Positions 1-8,372 of a stretch of 64,000 bases of DNA are shown here, piece by piece (within the stretch, counting starts at the first letter, position 1; every line of letters starts with the position of its first letter). Both the position numbers and the translations under genes were made by a program. The stretch covers positions 2,695,501 through 2,759,500 of the forward strand of contig NZ_CP046120.1 in assembly GCF_009707465.1 (NCBI RefSeq). Reading direction: 5' to 3'. The notes beneath the pieces are model-generated. The model was not told the origin of the DNA. It did not search any database and worked only from the letters and a program-made list of their open reading frames with translations. This DNA is from Novosphingobium sp. Gsoil 351 (lineage in GTDB: Bacteria > Pseudomonadota > Alphaproteobacteria > Sphingomonadales > Sphingomonadaceae).

Positions 1-513
1 ATCACACTGGTCGAGACGGTCGAGGATGTTGCCGCGCTGGCGTATTCGCCCGACAAACCGCTGGCATTCCTGACCCAAACAACACTTTCTGTCGATGATA
101 CCGCCGAGATCGTCGCCGCCTTGCGCGCGCGCTTTCCCGCGATCGCCGGGCCGAAGGCCGAGGACATCTGCTATGCCACCTCGAACCGCCAGACCGCGGT
201 GAAGGCGATCGCGGAGGAGTGCGAGCTGGTGCTGGTGATCGGCGCCCCCAACAGCTCGAACTCACTGCGCCTGGTCGAAGTGGCCGAGCGTCTGGGTACG
301 CCGGCGAGGCTCATCCAGCGCGCGATCGAAATCAACCGGTCGTGGCTCGACGGAGTGACCACCCTGGGCCTGACGGCGGGGGCCTCCGCTCCCGAAGTGC
401 TGGTCCGCGAGGTGGTCGATACCTTGCGCCAGTGGCGCGATGTTACCGAGGAAACCGTGGTCAGCGCGGAAGAACGCATGGTCTTCAAGCTGCCGCGACA
501 GCTCGTCGCCTGA
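1..513 (+). CDS. ispH: 4-hydroxy-3-methylbut-2-enyl diphosphate reductase (C-terminal part)
   Basis: The open frame enters from the left edge, so the start and the first part of the protein are missing. The visible 170 residues match the C-terminal half of IspH, the [4Fe-4S] enzyme that makes IPP and DMAPP in the last step of the MEP isoprenoid pathway. Diagnostic pieces are [11 protein letters not shown], which holds the last cluster-binding Cys, and the substrate-binding stretch [10 protein letters not shown]. The thrB start follows 6 bp after the stop and rnhA overlaps thrB, so the three are probably co-transcribed. This ispH-thrB-rnhA order is common in sphingomonads and related alphaproteobacteria. 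Confidence 0.95.
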   Translation: MTLVETVEDVAALAYSPDKPLAFLTQTTLSVDDTAEIVAALRARFPAIAGPKAEDICYATSNRQTAVKAIAEECELVLVIGAPNSSNSLRLVEVAERLGTPARLIQRAIEINRSWLDGVTTLGLTAGASAPEVLVREVVDTLRQWRDVTEETVVSAEERMVFKLPRQLVA

Positions 514-519
514 CGACAG

Positions 520-1497
520 ATGGCCGTCTATACCCAGATCGGCGCCGAGGCGATGGCCGAGCTTGTCGCCCAATACGATGTCGGCGAGCTGGTTTCGGCC
601 AAGGGCATCGCCGAGGGCGTGTCCAACAGCAACTGGCTGATCGAGACCACCGGCGCCGACGGAAACGGTTCGCGCTTCATCCTGACGATGTACGAATTGC
701 GGATCGAGATCGCCGACCTGCCCTACTTCCTGTCGCTGCTCGATCACCTCGCCGCGCGCGATTGTCCGGTGCCGCGCACGATCCACGATCGCGACGGTCG
801 ATTGTTTCGCTTGCGTGATGGCAAAGCGATCGCGCTTATCGAGTATCTGCCCGGCGTCTCCGTCAGCCAGCCGACCGCCGGCCAGGCTCGGGCGGTCGGT
901 GAGGCATTGGCGCGGATGCATCTTGCGGTGGAGGATTTCCCCGGCGAGCGAGCCAATGCCATGGGTGTAGCAGAATGGCGGCGCCTGGCGGAGGCGTGTG
1001 GAAGCGAAGGGCTGGGCTCGATCGATCCGGTGCTGGCCGACCTTGTTGCGCGCGAACTCCCCCTGCTCGCCGCGCAGTGGCCTGCGGACCTGCCCCGCTC
1101 GGTGATCCATGCCGACCTGTTCCCCGACAACGTCCTCATGCGGGGCCAGCGAGTGACCGGACTGATCGATTTCTACTTCGCCTGCAACGACCTGACCGCT
1201 TACGACGTCGCTGTAACCCACGCGGCGTGGTGTTTCGCCGAGGAGGGGCGGCGGTTCCGGCCCGATCTGTCGGCGGCCTTGCTTGCCGGATACGAAGCCC
1301 TGCGTCAGCTTTCGGCCCGGGAACGCGAGGCCTTGCCACTGCTGGCGCGCGGCGCGGCGCTGCGATTTGCGCTGAGCCGAGCCTACGACTGGCTCAACAC
1401 CCCGCCGGGCGCGTTGGTCACACGCAAGGATCCAATGGCCCCCGCTCGGCAACTTCAGTTCTACTCCGATCCGGCCAACGCGGCGGTTTTCGCGTGA
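520..1497 (+). CDS. thrB: Homoserine kinase (ThrB, aminoglycoside-phosphotransferase fold)
   Basis: 325 residues, the usual length of the APH-fold homoserine kinases of alphaproteobacteria. These phosphorylate homoserine for threonine synthesis. N-terminal features include the SNSNWLIET nucleotide-binding strand region. The catalytic loop [10 protein letters not shown] holds the catalytic Asp, and [10 protein letters not shown] holds the metal-binding Asp, replacing the DFG-like element of kinases. Assignment to homoserine rather than another small alcohol rests on overall resemblance and the conserved ispH-thrB-rnhA neighbourhood. The stop codon overlaps the GTG start of rnhA by 4 bp, indicating translational coupling. 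Confidence 0.93.
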   Translation: MAVYTQIGAEAMAELVAQYDVGELVSAKGIAEGVSNSNWLIETTGADGNGSRFILTMYELRIEIADLPYFLSLLDHLAARDCPVPRTIHDRDGRLFRLRDGKAIALIEYLPGVSVSQPTAGQARAVGEALARMHLAVEDFPGERANAMGVAEWRRLAEACGSEGLGSIDPVLADLVARELPLLAAQWPADLPRSVIHADLFPDNVLMRGQRVTGLIDFYFACNDLTAYDVAVTHAAWCFAEEGRRFRPDLSAALLAGYEALRQLSAREREALPLLARGAALRFALSRAYDWLNTPPGALVTRKDPMAPARQLQFYSDPANAAVFA

Positions 1498-1931
1498 AGC
1501 ACGTCGAGATTTTCACCGACGGTGCGTGCAAGGGCAATCCCGGCCCTGGCGGATGGGGCGCGCTGCTGCGGATGGGGCATCATGAAAAGGAGCTATCGGG
1601 CTCCGACCCGGCGACTACCAACAACCGGATGGAGCTGACCGGCGCGATCCGGTCGCTTCAGGCGCTGGCCGAGCCCTGCCGGGTGACGCTCCACACCGAT
1701 AGCAAGTACGTGCTCGACGGCATCACCCGCTGGGTCCACGGCTGGCAGAAGAACGGCTGGCGCACCGCGGCGAAGAAACCCGTGCTCAACGCCGAGCTGT
1801 GGCGCGAACTGATCGACGCGGTGCGCCCGCACCGCGTCGAGTGGGTCTGGGTCAAGGGCCACGACGGCCACCCGGAGAACGAGCGCGTCGATGCGCTCGC
1901 CAGCGCTGCGGCGGATGCGGCGCGGGGGTGA
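1494..1931 (+). CDS. rnhA: Ribonuclease HI
   Basis: 145 residues starting at GTG 1494, which overlaps the thrB stop as GTGA. RNase HI removes RNA from RNA-DNA hybrids such as R-loops and Okazaki primers. All four carboxylates of the active site are visible: Asp9 ([16 protein letters not shown]), Glu47 ([10 protein letters not shown]), Asp69 (HTDSKYV) and Asp133 (NERVDALA), plus the flexible-loop His123 in VKGHDGH. A basic handle region ([14 protein letters not shown]) for hybrid binding is present. Complete and ordinary. Confidence 0.97.
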   Translation: MKHVEIFTDGACKGNPGPGGWGALLRMGHHEKELSGSDPATTNNRMELTGAIRSLQALAEPCRVTLHTDSKYVLDGITRWVHGWQKNGWRTAAKKPVLNAELWRELIDAVRPHRVEWVWVKGHDGHPENERVDALASAAADAARG

Positions 1932-1955
1932 AATCAGTTCCCGCACCCCAAGTTC

Positions 1956-2047
1956 CGTCACCCTGAACTCGGTTCAGGGTTCATCTCTCCCCACAAACCG
2001 CTGGTCGCGACCGCTGGATGGATGCTGAAACACGTTCTGCATGACGA
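1956..2047. repeat. Pair of REP-like palindromes downstream of rnhA
   Basis: Two short palindromes lie in tandem in the 146-bp gap between rnhA and the convergent DUF1508 gene. The first is a perfect 8-bp stem, CCCTGAAC (1961-1968) and GTTCAGGG (1972-1979), with a 3-nt loop. The second is an imperfect palindrome ATGCTGAA/TTCTGCAT at 2022-2043 followed by GACG. Both resemble the dispersed intergenic palindromes of sphingomonad genomes. They may help end transcription from both sides. Confidence 0.6.
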
Positions 2048-2077
2048 GGTGAGTGGCGATAAGTGTTGTGCGTGGAC

Positions 2078-2260
2078 TCAGCCGGTGGTGGTGTCCACGG
2101 TCTCCGCACCGACACCATTCTTCTTGATCGACTCGATCGCGTTCTTCGCGCTGGCTTTGGACGAGTAACCCTCGGTCCAGAACATCGTCTCGCTGTTATA
2201 GCAGAAATAGGCGACGTACTCGCCCTTCTTGTTTTGGCGGATTTCGAAGCGGTGCGCCAT
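2078..2260 (-). CDS. YegP-like DUF1508 (UPF0339) protein
   Basis: 60 residues. The sequence has the DUF1508 pattern: an N-terminal F-E-I-R strand followed by G-E-Y-V-A-Y-F, then the signature SSKASAKNAIESIKKN. The domain is a small beta-alpha fold often found as one or two copies in YegP-type proteins. No biochemical role is established for single-copy members. It stands alone between rnhA and an oxidoreductase, with its own upstream gap, so it is probably monocistronic. Confidence 0.88.
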   Translation of the reverse strand: MAHRFEIRQNKKGEYVAYFCYNSETMFWTEGYSSKASAKNAIESIKKNGVGAETVDTTTG

Positions 2261-2316
2261 CTATCGTCTCCCAAGGGCAAGGCCCGGAACGGATGGTAGC
2301 GTGCCGCGCGCGCGGC

Positions 2317-3417
2317 TCAAGCGGCGAAACGCCCGGGCGAATAGAGACTTCGGTCGAGCTCCCCGGTCATCGCATCGCGCGGCTCGCCAAGGATGAGTTG
2401 CGCGGCCAAGCGCGCCGCGGCCGGCGCGGTCTGGATACCGAAGCCGCCTTGTCCGGCGAACCAGAACAAACCCTCGCGCCGCGCATCGAAGCCATAGACG
2501 GGCAGACGGTCGGGGGCGAAGCTGCGCAGACCCGCCCAGCGCCGCTCGACCGCCTCGATCCGCCAGTCGACCACTCCTTCGAAACGGTCGATCGCCTCGG
2601 CCACGGCCAGTTCCTCAGGCGCCGCGTCGCAGGCTTCGGACGGGGTTTCGTCATGGGGTGAAAGCCACAGCCGCCCGCTTTCGGGTTTGAAGTAGAAGCT
2701 ACCGTTGATGTCTAGGGTCAGCGGCAGGGTTGCAGGTGGGGCGGGCGCCGTGCGCAACTGGGCGACGGTGCGCAGCATCGGGGCGATCCCCAGCGGCGCG
2801 GCTCCGGCGAGTCTGGCGACGTGATCGGCCCAGGCGCCCGCGGCGTTGGCAAGAACCCCGGCGGTCAGCTCCAGTCCGCGTTGGGTCGCCAGCCGCCACC
2901 GCCCGCCCTCGCGCTCGGCGGCGCTCAGCCGTGCGCTGGTTTCGAGCACTACGCCCGCGCGCTTCGCCAGCGTCAGATAGTGCTGGTGCATCGCGGCGAC
3001 GTCGATGTCGGCGCTGGCGGGTTCGTGGATCGCTCCAGTCCACGCGGGTTTGAGCCCAGGGATCAGCGCGGCCAGCTCGGCCCGGCCGAGGCGGCGAATG
3101 TCGATTCCGGTGGGCGCAAACCGCTCGATGAACGCATCGAGGGTGGCCGCGTCCTCGTCGCGCCCCATGTAGAGTCCCCCGCGCGGGCTGAGAAAGCCGT
3201 GCTCGGCAAGATACGGCCCCGAGGCCACGGTCAGCGGGACGATGTCCGGCCCACCATAGCATTCGTCCCAGAATGCTGCCGAGCGCCCGGTGGTGTGATA
3301 GCCGGGGTAGTCCTCGGCCTCGAGCACCACGACCCGCGCGTGGTCCGCGAGCTCGGCGGCGAGCGAGGCCCCCGCAATGCCCGCGCCGACGATGGCGATG
3401 TCGTAGTGTTCGGTCAT
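2317..3417 (-). CDS. FAD-dependent amine/D-amino acid oxidoreductase (DAO family, DauA-like)
   Basis: 366 residues from an ATG at 3417 whose ATGA overlaps the stop of the upstream hydrolase, which decides this start. The N-terminus carries the dinucleotide motif IVGAGIAGASLAAEL, followed by an acidic strand end (VVVLEAE). GYHTTGRSAAF and the late WAGLRSFAPD and GQGGFGIQTAPA segments closely resemble Pseudomonas D-arginine dehydrogenase (DauA), including the His of GYH that lines the active site there. Established for the family: flavin-linked oxidation of D-amino acids or secondary amines. The exact substrate is inferred only. Probably co-transcribed with the hydrolase at 3414-4367. Confidence 0.82.
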   Translation of the reverse strand: MTEHYDIAIVGAGIAGASLAAELADHARVVVLEAEDYPGYHTTGRSAAFWDECYGGPDIVPLTVASGPYLAEHGFLSPRGGLYMGRDEDAATLDAFIERFAPTGIDIRRLGRAELAALIPGLKPAWTGAIHEPASADIDVAAMHQHYLTLAKRAGVVLETSARLSAAEREGGRWRLATQRGLELTAGVLANAAGAWADHVARLAGAAPLGIAPMLRTVAQLRTAPAPPATLPLTLDINGSFYFKPESGRLWLSPHDETPSEACDAAPEELAVAEAIDRFEGVVDWRIEAVERRWAGLRSFAPDRLPVYGFDARREGLFWFAGQGGFGIQTAPAAARLAAQLILGEPRDAMTGELDRSLYSPGRFAA

Positions 3418-4367
3418 GCTACGCCCATCTCGGCTGGGACAACCCGATCGAGAAAATCGTCGATCCGGCGCAGCGCCTTGGTGCGGACCGGGTCGGCTTC
3501 GCGGAAAATCTCGTGCGCGGCCTCGGGGCCGAAGCGAACCAGCTCGGCGCGGACGATGCGCCGCGCGGCGCGCTCGATCGCGGGAAACGAGACCAGCTTG
3601 TCGCCGGTGCTGGCGACCAAGATCACTGGGATCGCGATCCGTTCGAGCACGCCGGGCCTCTCGAGCCCGCGCATCGAGGCATAGGCGCGCTCGACCCAGC
3701 GCCAGCTCCCCGGACCCATCGCGAGTTCCGGGCGATGCTGACGCCACCACAGTTCATCGCCATAGCGCGCGTCGTCATGCGTGAGCATGCGCTGGCGCCA
3801 GGCGAGCTTGTCGCCGGGTTCTTCCTTCCATTTCCATGCAGGACGCCGGGCATCGCCCCAAGCCGCCATGATCCGCGCGACCTGATGCATCGCCGCGCCC
3901 GGAACACGTCCGGCCAGGCCGAGCATCGGCGCGGCCAGCACCAGCGCATCGGGATCGATCAGATCCTCGGCTACGGCGCGCAACGCCAGCTGCCCGCCCA
4001 TCGAATGTGCGACGACGATCCGCGGTCGAACGCTGTCCGTTCGCCACGCGCCCCAGAAAGCGGCGAGGTCGCCGAGCCAGAGCGCGAAATCCTCGACATG
4101 CCCGGTAGCCTCGTCGATCCCCAGCCGCCCCGATCCGCCCTGGCCGCGCCAGTCGAGTGCGGTTACCCGCCAGCCGCGGCCGACCCAGTGATGCAGGGCT
4201 TCGAGATGCTTCTCGTAATAGTCGCCACGCCCAGGAAGAAACAGCAGAGAGCCGCGCGGTGGGCCGGCCGCAGATGACCAGTCGAGCCGCCGAACCGGAT
4301 GGCCGTCGGGCGCCGCCCACATGCTTTCGCGCGCCGCGGCGGGAATCGCCCGGCGGTCGAAATCCAT
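3414..4367 (-). CDS. Alpha/beta hydrolase, lysophospholipase/monoacylglycerol lipase-like
   Basis: About 317 residues from ATG 4367; the frame stays open to 4466 but the extra stretch looks non-coding and runs into the divergent promoter region of cpaA. The serine-hydrolase fold is shown by FLPGRGDYYEK near the N-terminus (oxyanion-hole region), the nucleophile elbow VVAHSMGGQLAL, an acidic residue in VASTGDKLVS and the catalytic His in EAAHEIFREAD. This order matches the Hydrolase_4 (lysophospholipase L2/PldB) family. The substrate is probably a lysophospholipid or acylglycerol, by family only. Its stop overlaps the start of the downstream FAD oxidoreductase by 4 bp. Confidence 0.82.
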   Translation of the reverse strand: MDFDRRAIPAAARESMWAAPDGHPVRRLDWSSAAGPPRGSLLFLPGRGDYYEKHLEALHHWVGRGWRVTALDWRGQGGSGRLGIDEATGHVEDFALWLGDLAAFWGAWRTDSVRPRIVVAHSMGGQLALRAVAEDLIDPDALVLAAPMLGLAGRVPGAAMHQVARIMAAWGDARRPAWKWKEEPGDKLAWRQRMLTHDDARYGDELWWRQHRPELAMGPGSWRWVERAYASMRGLERPGVLERIAIPVILVASTGDKLVSFPAIERAARRIVRAELVRFGPEAAHEIFREADPVRTKALRRIDDFLDRVVPAEMGVA

Positions 4368-4474
4368 CCCTTTACCCGTCACCGATGCCGATGATGTCTG
4401 CTCTGCGTGGATAATTTCGCCCTGCCGCCGATAGTTACTATTTGGTAAGCCATGGTGCGTAAGCACTAGCCCCT

Positions 4475-4969
4475 ATGACGGGGGGAATTCTGGCTTACGG
4501 GCTGCTCGCAGCCTTGGCAATCGCGCTGCTCGTAGCGGCGGCCAGCGATCTGCGCACCCGCCTCATCCACAATCGGCTGACCTTCGGGATCGCCATGGCT
4601 GCCCCCGCCTTCTGGTGGGCGAGCGGGCTGTCGCTGTGGCCGGGAGTAGGCGCGCAGTTGGCCTTGGGTCTCGCCGCCTTCGGCATGCTGGCGGGGTTGT
4701 TCGCGCTGGGCGCGATGGGCGGTGGCGACGTCAAGCTGCTGACGGCACTGGCGCTATGGCTGCCGTGGCAGCCGTTCCTGCAGCTCGTGATCGCGATGGC
4801 GCTGCTCGGCGGCGCGCTGACGCTGGTCTGTATGGCCTGGCATCGGATCGCGCGGCGGGGCGGCAAGCTGGAGGTTCCCTATGGAGTCGCAATCTCCGCT
4901 GCTGGGCTGTGGGTCATCGCCAGCACGTACGGGCCGATGGCCGCATCGGCGATTAACACCGGATTTTAA
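4475..4969 (+). CDS. cpaA: Prepilin peptidase CpaA/TadV-like (A24 family)
   Basis: 164 residues, almost entirely hydrophobic with about five predicted membrane segments. The two aspartates of type IV prepilin peptidases are visible: one in AASDLRTRLIHNRLT and one in the GGGDVKLLTALALWLP motif. The short form without the N-methyltransferase domain is typical of Tad/Flp systems, where it cleaves the Flp prepilin leader. It is the first gene of the pilus operon and is followed 51 bp later by cpaB. No clear Shine-Dalgarno sequence precedes the ATG, so the start is slightly uncertain. Confidence 0.92.
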   Translation: MTGGILAYGLLAALAIALLVAAASDLRTRLIHNRLTFGIAMAAPAFWWASGLSLWPGVGAQLALGLAAFGMLAGLFALGAMGGGDVKLLTALALWLPWQPFLQLVIAMALLGGALTLVCMAWHRIARRGGKLEVPYGVAISAAGLWVIASTYGPMAASAINTGF

Positions 4970-5020
4970 CCATTATCCCCGATTGCTCGGGATGACTTTC
5001 GAAGGGGCGGGGCTTTAGCC

Positions 5021-6052
5021 ATGGACAGAAAGAAGATGATGCTGCTGGTGGGGGCGCTGATCGTCGCGATCGGCACCGCGCTATTGGCGAGGAGCATTTT
5101 CGCGGGCGCCGCCGCGCCCACGGCGGATGCCGCGGCTGCGGCTGCGGCGGCTAAGGGACCCAAGGTTCTGGTGGCGCAACGCGCGCTGCCTGTCGGCACG
5201 ATCATCACCGCCGATGCCCTGGCTTATCAAGCCTGGCCCAAGGACATGGTCCAGGACGCCTATTTCATCAATGGTGAGGCGGACGTCTCGAAGCTGCTGG
5301 GCACCGTGGTTCGCTTTGCGGTGACCGCAGGTGAGCCGCTGACGCAAGGCTCGCTGGTCGCTCCCGGCGATCGCGGCTTCCTGGCCGCGGCGCTTGGCCC
5401 GGGGATGCGTGCGGTGACCGTGCCGGTTTCGGCCAAGACCGGCGTCGCCGGCTTCGTCTTCCCGGGTGATCACATCGACCTGGTGTTGACCCAGACCGTC
5501 CAGGCCCAGGACGGCGAGCCGCTGCGCGCCTCGGAAACCATCCTGCGCAACTTGCGCGTCCTCGCCACCGACCAATCGACCGAAAGCTCGACCGTCGATG
5601 GCAAGACCGTGGTCAAGGAATTCAAGACCGTCACCCTTGAGGCTACGCCCAAGATCGCCGAAAAGATCGCAGTCGCCCAGACCATCGGCACGCTCAGCCT
5701 GTCGCTGCGGGCGATCGCCGACAACCAGGGCGAGCTCGAGCGGGCGATCGCCGCGGGCGATGTCTCGATCCCCGAGGGCGCGACCAAGGAACAGGAAGAA
5801 AAGCTGCTCAAGGCGGCGATGAGCCGGCCGATGGACAGCGGCAGCACGTTCGTCACCGGCGGCGACGTGTCGCGCTTCCAGCGCCGCTCGATGCCCGCCT
5901 CGCGCATGGAACTCGCCCGCCAGGCCGCCGCCACCGTGGCTGCGGTCAGCGGCCCGCCGTCGGGCGCGACCAACGTGGTGTTCAATCCGGGTCCGACCGT
6001 GCGCATCAGCCGCGGCAAGACCATCGAAGTCGTGCCCGTGGGGGGCAAATAA
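5021..6052 (+). CDS. cpaB: Flp pilus assembly protein CpaB/RcpC
   Basis: 343 residues. An N-terminal hydrophobic segment (about residues 6-28) is followed by an Ala-rich linker and an SAF domain (VLVAQRALPVGTIITADAL), then the RcpC/CpaB C-terminal region. In Tad systems this periplasmic protein works with the secretin, perhaps anchoring it to peptidoglycan. GAAGGGG sits about 14 nt before the ATG. It is followed closely by cpaC. Confidence 0.93.
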   Translation: MDRKKMMLLVGALIVAIGTALLARSIFAGAAAPTADAAAAAAAAKGPKVLVAQRALPVGTIITADALAYQAWPKDMVQDAYFINGEADVSKLLGTVVRFAVTAGEPLTQGSLVAPGDRGFLAAALGPGMRAVTVPVSAKTGVAGFVFPGDHIDLVLTQTVQAQDGEPLRASETILRNLRVLATDQSTESSTVDGKTVVKEFKTVTLEATPKIAEKIAVAQTIGTLSLSLRAIADNQGELERAIAAGDVSIPEGATKEQEEKLLKAAMSRPMDSGSTFVTGGDVSRFQRRSMPASRMELARQAAATVAAVSGPPSGATNVVFNPGPTVRISRGKTIEVVPVGGK

Positions 6053-6104
6053 GATGCGCGTCGCAGGTTCGCACCCGCGTCACGCCATCATGAGGGGCAA
6101 GACC

Positions 6105-7712
6105 ATGAATCGCCGTTTGATCGCCACCCTGCTGAGTGCCGCCTGCGCGGTCGCTCCGCTGGCCGTGCTGCCCGCTGGCAGCGCCCACGCCCAGAACGTG
6201 TCGCGCCCCGCCAACGACATCGTCCTCTCGATCGGACGCGGCCAGTTGGTCACCCTGCCGAGCAAGATGGCCGACGTATTCGTCGCCAACGATCAGGTTG
6301 CCGACGTCCAGGTGCGCAACGCCAACCAGCTCTACGTGTTTGGCAAGGCGGGCGGCGAGACCACGGTCTACGCCAGCAATGCCGCGGGTCAGACGATCTG
6401 GTCGGCCAACGTCAGGGTCGGCTCGAACCTCGATTCGGTCGATCAGATGCTCGGCCTCGCGATGCCCGACGCGCACGTCAACGTCGCCACGATGAACGGC
6501 ACGGTGCTGCTTACCGGCACGGTCGCCGCGCCCGAGGACGCGGCCGAAGCCGAGCGCCTGGTCAAGGCGTTCGTCGGCCCCACCACCAATGTCATCAGCC
6601 GCCTGCGCACGGCGACCCCGCTGCAGGTCAACCTGCAGGTGCGGATCGCCGAAGTCAGCCGCTCGTTCATCCGCGACGTGGGGGTCAACCTTACCACGAT
6701 CGACGGGAGCGGCGGGTTCCAGTTCGGCCTGGGCCAGGGCGGCCGCAATTTTGCTCCCAGCGTTTACGCCGGACCCGGCCAGGCGCTGGGCGTGGGCAAC
6801 CAGCTCAAGATCGCCATCCCCGATCCCAACGATCCGACCAAGACGATCCAGGTGAACGGGTCTTCGGTCAGCCCCGTCAGCGTCGGTTCGACGTTTGCAG
6901 GGGCGGGCCGCCTGCTCGGCCTCAACCTGCTAGGCGCGCTCGATCTGGGGGAGACGGTCGGGCTGGTGACGACGCTGTCCAACCCCAACCTGACCGCGCT
7001 TTCGGGCGAAACCGCCGACTTCCTCGCGGGCGGCGAGTTTCCCATTCCGATCAGCCAGGGCCTCGGCTCGACCTCGATCGAATACCGCAAGTATGGCGTC
7101 AGCCTGGCCTACACCCCGACGGTGCTGGCCAACGGCCGGATTTCGCTGCGGGTGCGGCCCGAAGTGTCGGAACTTTCCACCCAGGGAGCGGTCACGCTCA
7201 ATGGCTTCCAGGTTCCCGCGCTGACCATTCGCCGCGCGGAAACGACGGTCGAACTCGGTTCGGGGCAAAGCTTCATGATCGCCGGGCTGATGAGCAACAA
7301 TGCGCAGAACCTGCTCAAGAAGACTCCGGGCGCGGGCGACATTCCGGTGCTCGGCGCGCTGTTTCGCTCGACCAACTTCCGCAAGGGCGAGACCGAGCTG
7401 GTGATCGTGGTGACCCCGTATCTGGTCAACCCGGTCGACGCCAACGCCATCAAGCTGCCGACTGACGGGTTCCAGACCCCGACCGAGCTCCAGCGCCTGC
7501 TGGGCAACATGGAGAACGACGGCAAGTCCGGCGCGACCCGCCCGATGCCGCGTGCCGCGGACGAGGGTACGGCGCCTGCGGGTCCCCGGGTCGGTGAGCT
7601 GGTCGCGCCCTCGGCCCCGGCGGTCGCCGCCGAGAGCAAGGGCAAGCCGTCGAAAAAGGACCGCCAGGCCGATGCCGCCAATCCCGGCTTCAACACCCTG
7701 CTGAAAAGGTGA
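6105..7712 (+). CDS. cpaC: Tad pilus secretin CpaC/RcpA
   Basis: 535 residues from ATG 6105, chosen because GAGGGG precedes it and a clean signal peptide follows (basic MNRR, hydrophobic stretch, cleavage after AHA). Next come an N-terminal pilus-specific domain (residues about 35-110), a BON-like domain (VNVATMNGTVLLTGTV), and the secretin core with conserved VGLVTTLSNPNLTALSGE and the C-terminal LVIVVTPYLV. This forms the outer-membrane ring through which the Flp pilus exits. The C-terminal tail is Ala/Pro/Lys-rich. Its stop overlaps an alternative GTG start of cpaD. Confidence 0.95.
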   Translation: MNRRLIATLLSAACAVAPLAVLPAGSAHAQNVSRPANDIVLSIGRGQLVTLPSKMADVFVANDQVADVQVRNANQLYVFGKAGGETTVYASNAAGQTIWSANVRVGSNLDSVDQMLGLAMPDAHVNVATMNGTVLLTGTVAAPEDAAEAERLVKAFVGPTTNVISRLRTATPLQVNLQVRIAEVSRSFIRDVGVNLTTIDGSGGFQFGLGQGGRNFAPSVYAGPGQALGVGNQLKIAIPDPNDPTKTIQVNGSSVSPVSVGSTFAGAGRLLGLNLLGALDLGETVGLVTTLSNPNLTALSGETADFLAGGEFPIPISQGLGSTSIEYRKYGVSLAYTPTVLANGRISLRVRPEVSELSTQGAVTLNGFQVPALTIRRAETTVELGSGQSFMIAGLMSNNAQNLLKKTPGAGDIPVLGALFRSTNFRKGETELVIVVTPYLVNPVDANAIKLPTDGFQTPTELQRLLGNMENDGKSGATRPMPRAADEGTAPAGPRVGELVAPSAPAVAAESKGKPSKKDRQADAANPGFNTLLKR

Positions 7713-7717
7713 GAGTG

Positions 7718-8371
7718 ATGACCCAGACCCTATTCCGCGCGATCGCGCCCGCTCTCACCCCGCTGCTCTTGGGCGCGCTCGGCGTCGGCCTGTCCGGCTG
7801 TGCGACCAACCGCCAGCTCGAAAGTCTCAACCAACCGGTGGTGAGCCGGACCAACTACACCCTCGATGTCGCCTCGTATGGCGGGGTAGTGCCGCTTCCC
7901 GAGCAGCGCCGCTTGGCGGGCTGGTTCGAGGCGCTCGACTTGCGCTACGGAGATCGCATCTCGATCGACGACCCGGGTGCCAGCGGCGCGAGCCGCGAAG
8001 CGATCGCCGCGATCGCCGCGCGCTATGGCTTGCTGGTCGGCGATGACGCACCGGTTACCACCGGGCAAATCGCGCCGGGAACCGTCCGCGTGATCGTGAG
8101 CCGTTCGTCGGCGACGGTGCCCAACTGCCCGAACTGGTCGGCCAAGAGCGACGTCAACCTGAACAACGCAACATATTCCAACTACGGCTGCGCGGTGAAC
8201 TCCAACCTCGCCTCGATGGTCGCCGATCCCGAGCATCTGCTCCACGGCGCCAAAGGTACTGGTGAGACCGTGGTGATGAGTTCGAGCAAAGCGATCGACA
8301 GTTATCGTGAGGCCAAGCCCACCGGCGAACAGGGTCTCAAGCAGGCTTCAACCGAAAGCGGAGGCAAGTAA
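7718..8371 (+). CDS. cpaD: Pilus assembly lipoprotein CpaD
   Basis: 217 residues from ATG 7718, preceded by AAAGGTGAG; a GTG at 7709 overlapping the cpaC stop is an alternative. The signal sequence ends in a lipobox (LSGC), so the mature protein is predicted to be lipid-anchored. The rest matches CpaD, with the conserved NCPNWSAKSDVNLNNATYSNYGCAVN-like region (two Cys that could form a disulfide) and SNLASMVADPEHL. It assists secretin assembly in Tad systems. The next gene starts 1 bp after its stop. Confidence 0.92.
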   Translation: MTQTLFRAIAPALTPLLLGALGVGLSGCATNRQLESLNQPVVSRTNYTLDVASYGGVVPLPEQRRLAGWFEALDLRYGDRISIDDPGASGASREAIAAIAARYGLLVGDDAPVTTGQIAPGTVRVIVSRSSATVPNCPNWSAKSDVNLNNATYSNYGCAVNSNLASMVADPEHLLHGAKGTGETVVMSSSKAIDSYREAKPTGEQGLKQASTESGGK

Positions 8372-8372
8372 G

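Noticed and set aside
4951..4972. Two TTAA boxes at the end of cpaA as a CtrA site
   Set aside because: The boxes are 9 bp apart, not the 7 bp of the CtrA consensus, and overlap the cpaA stop codon.
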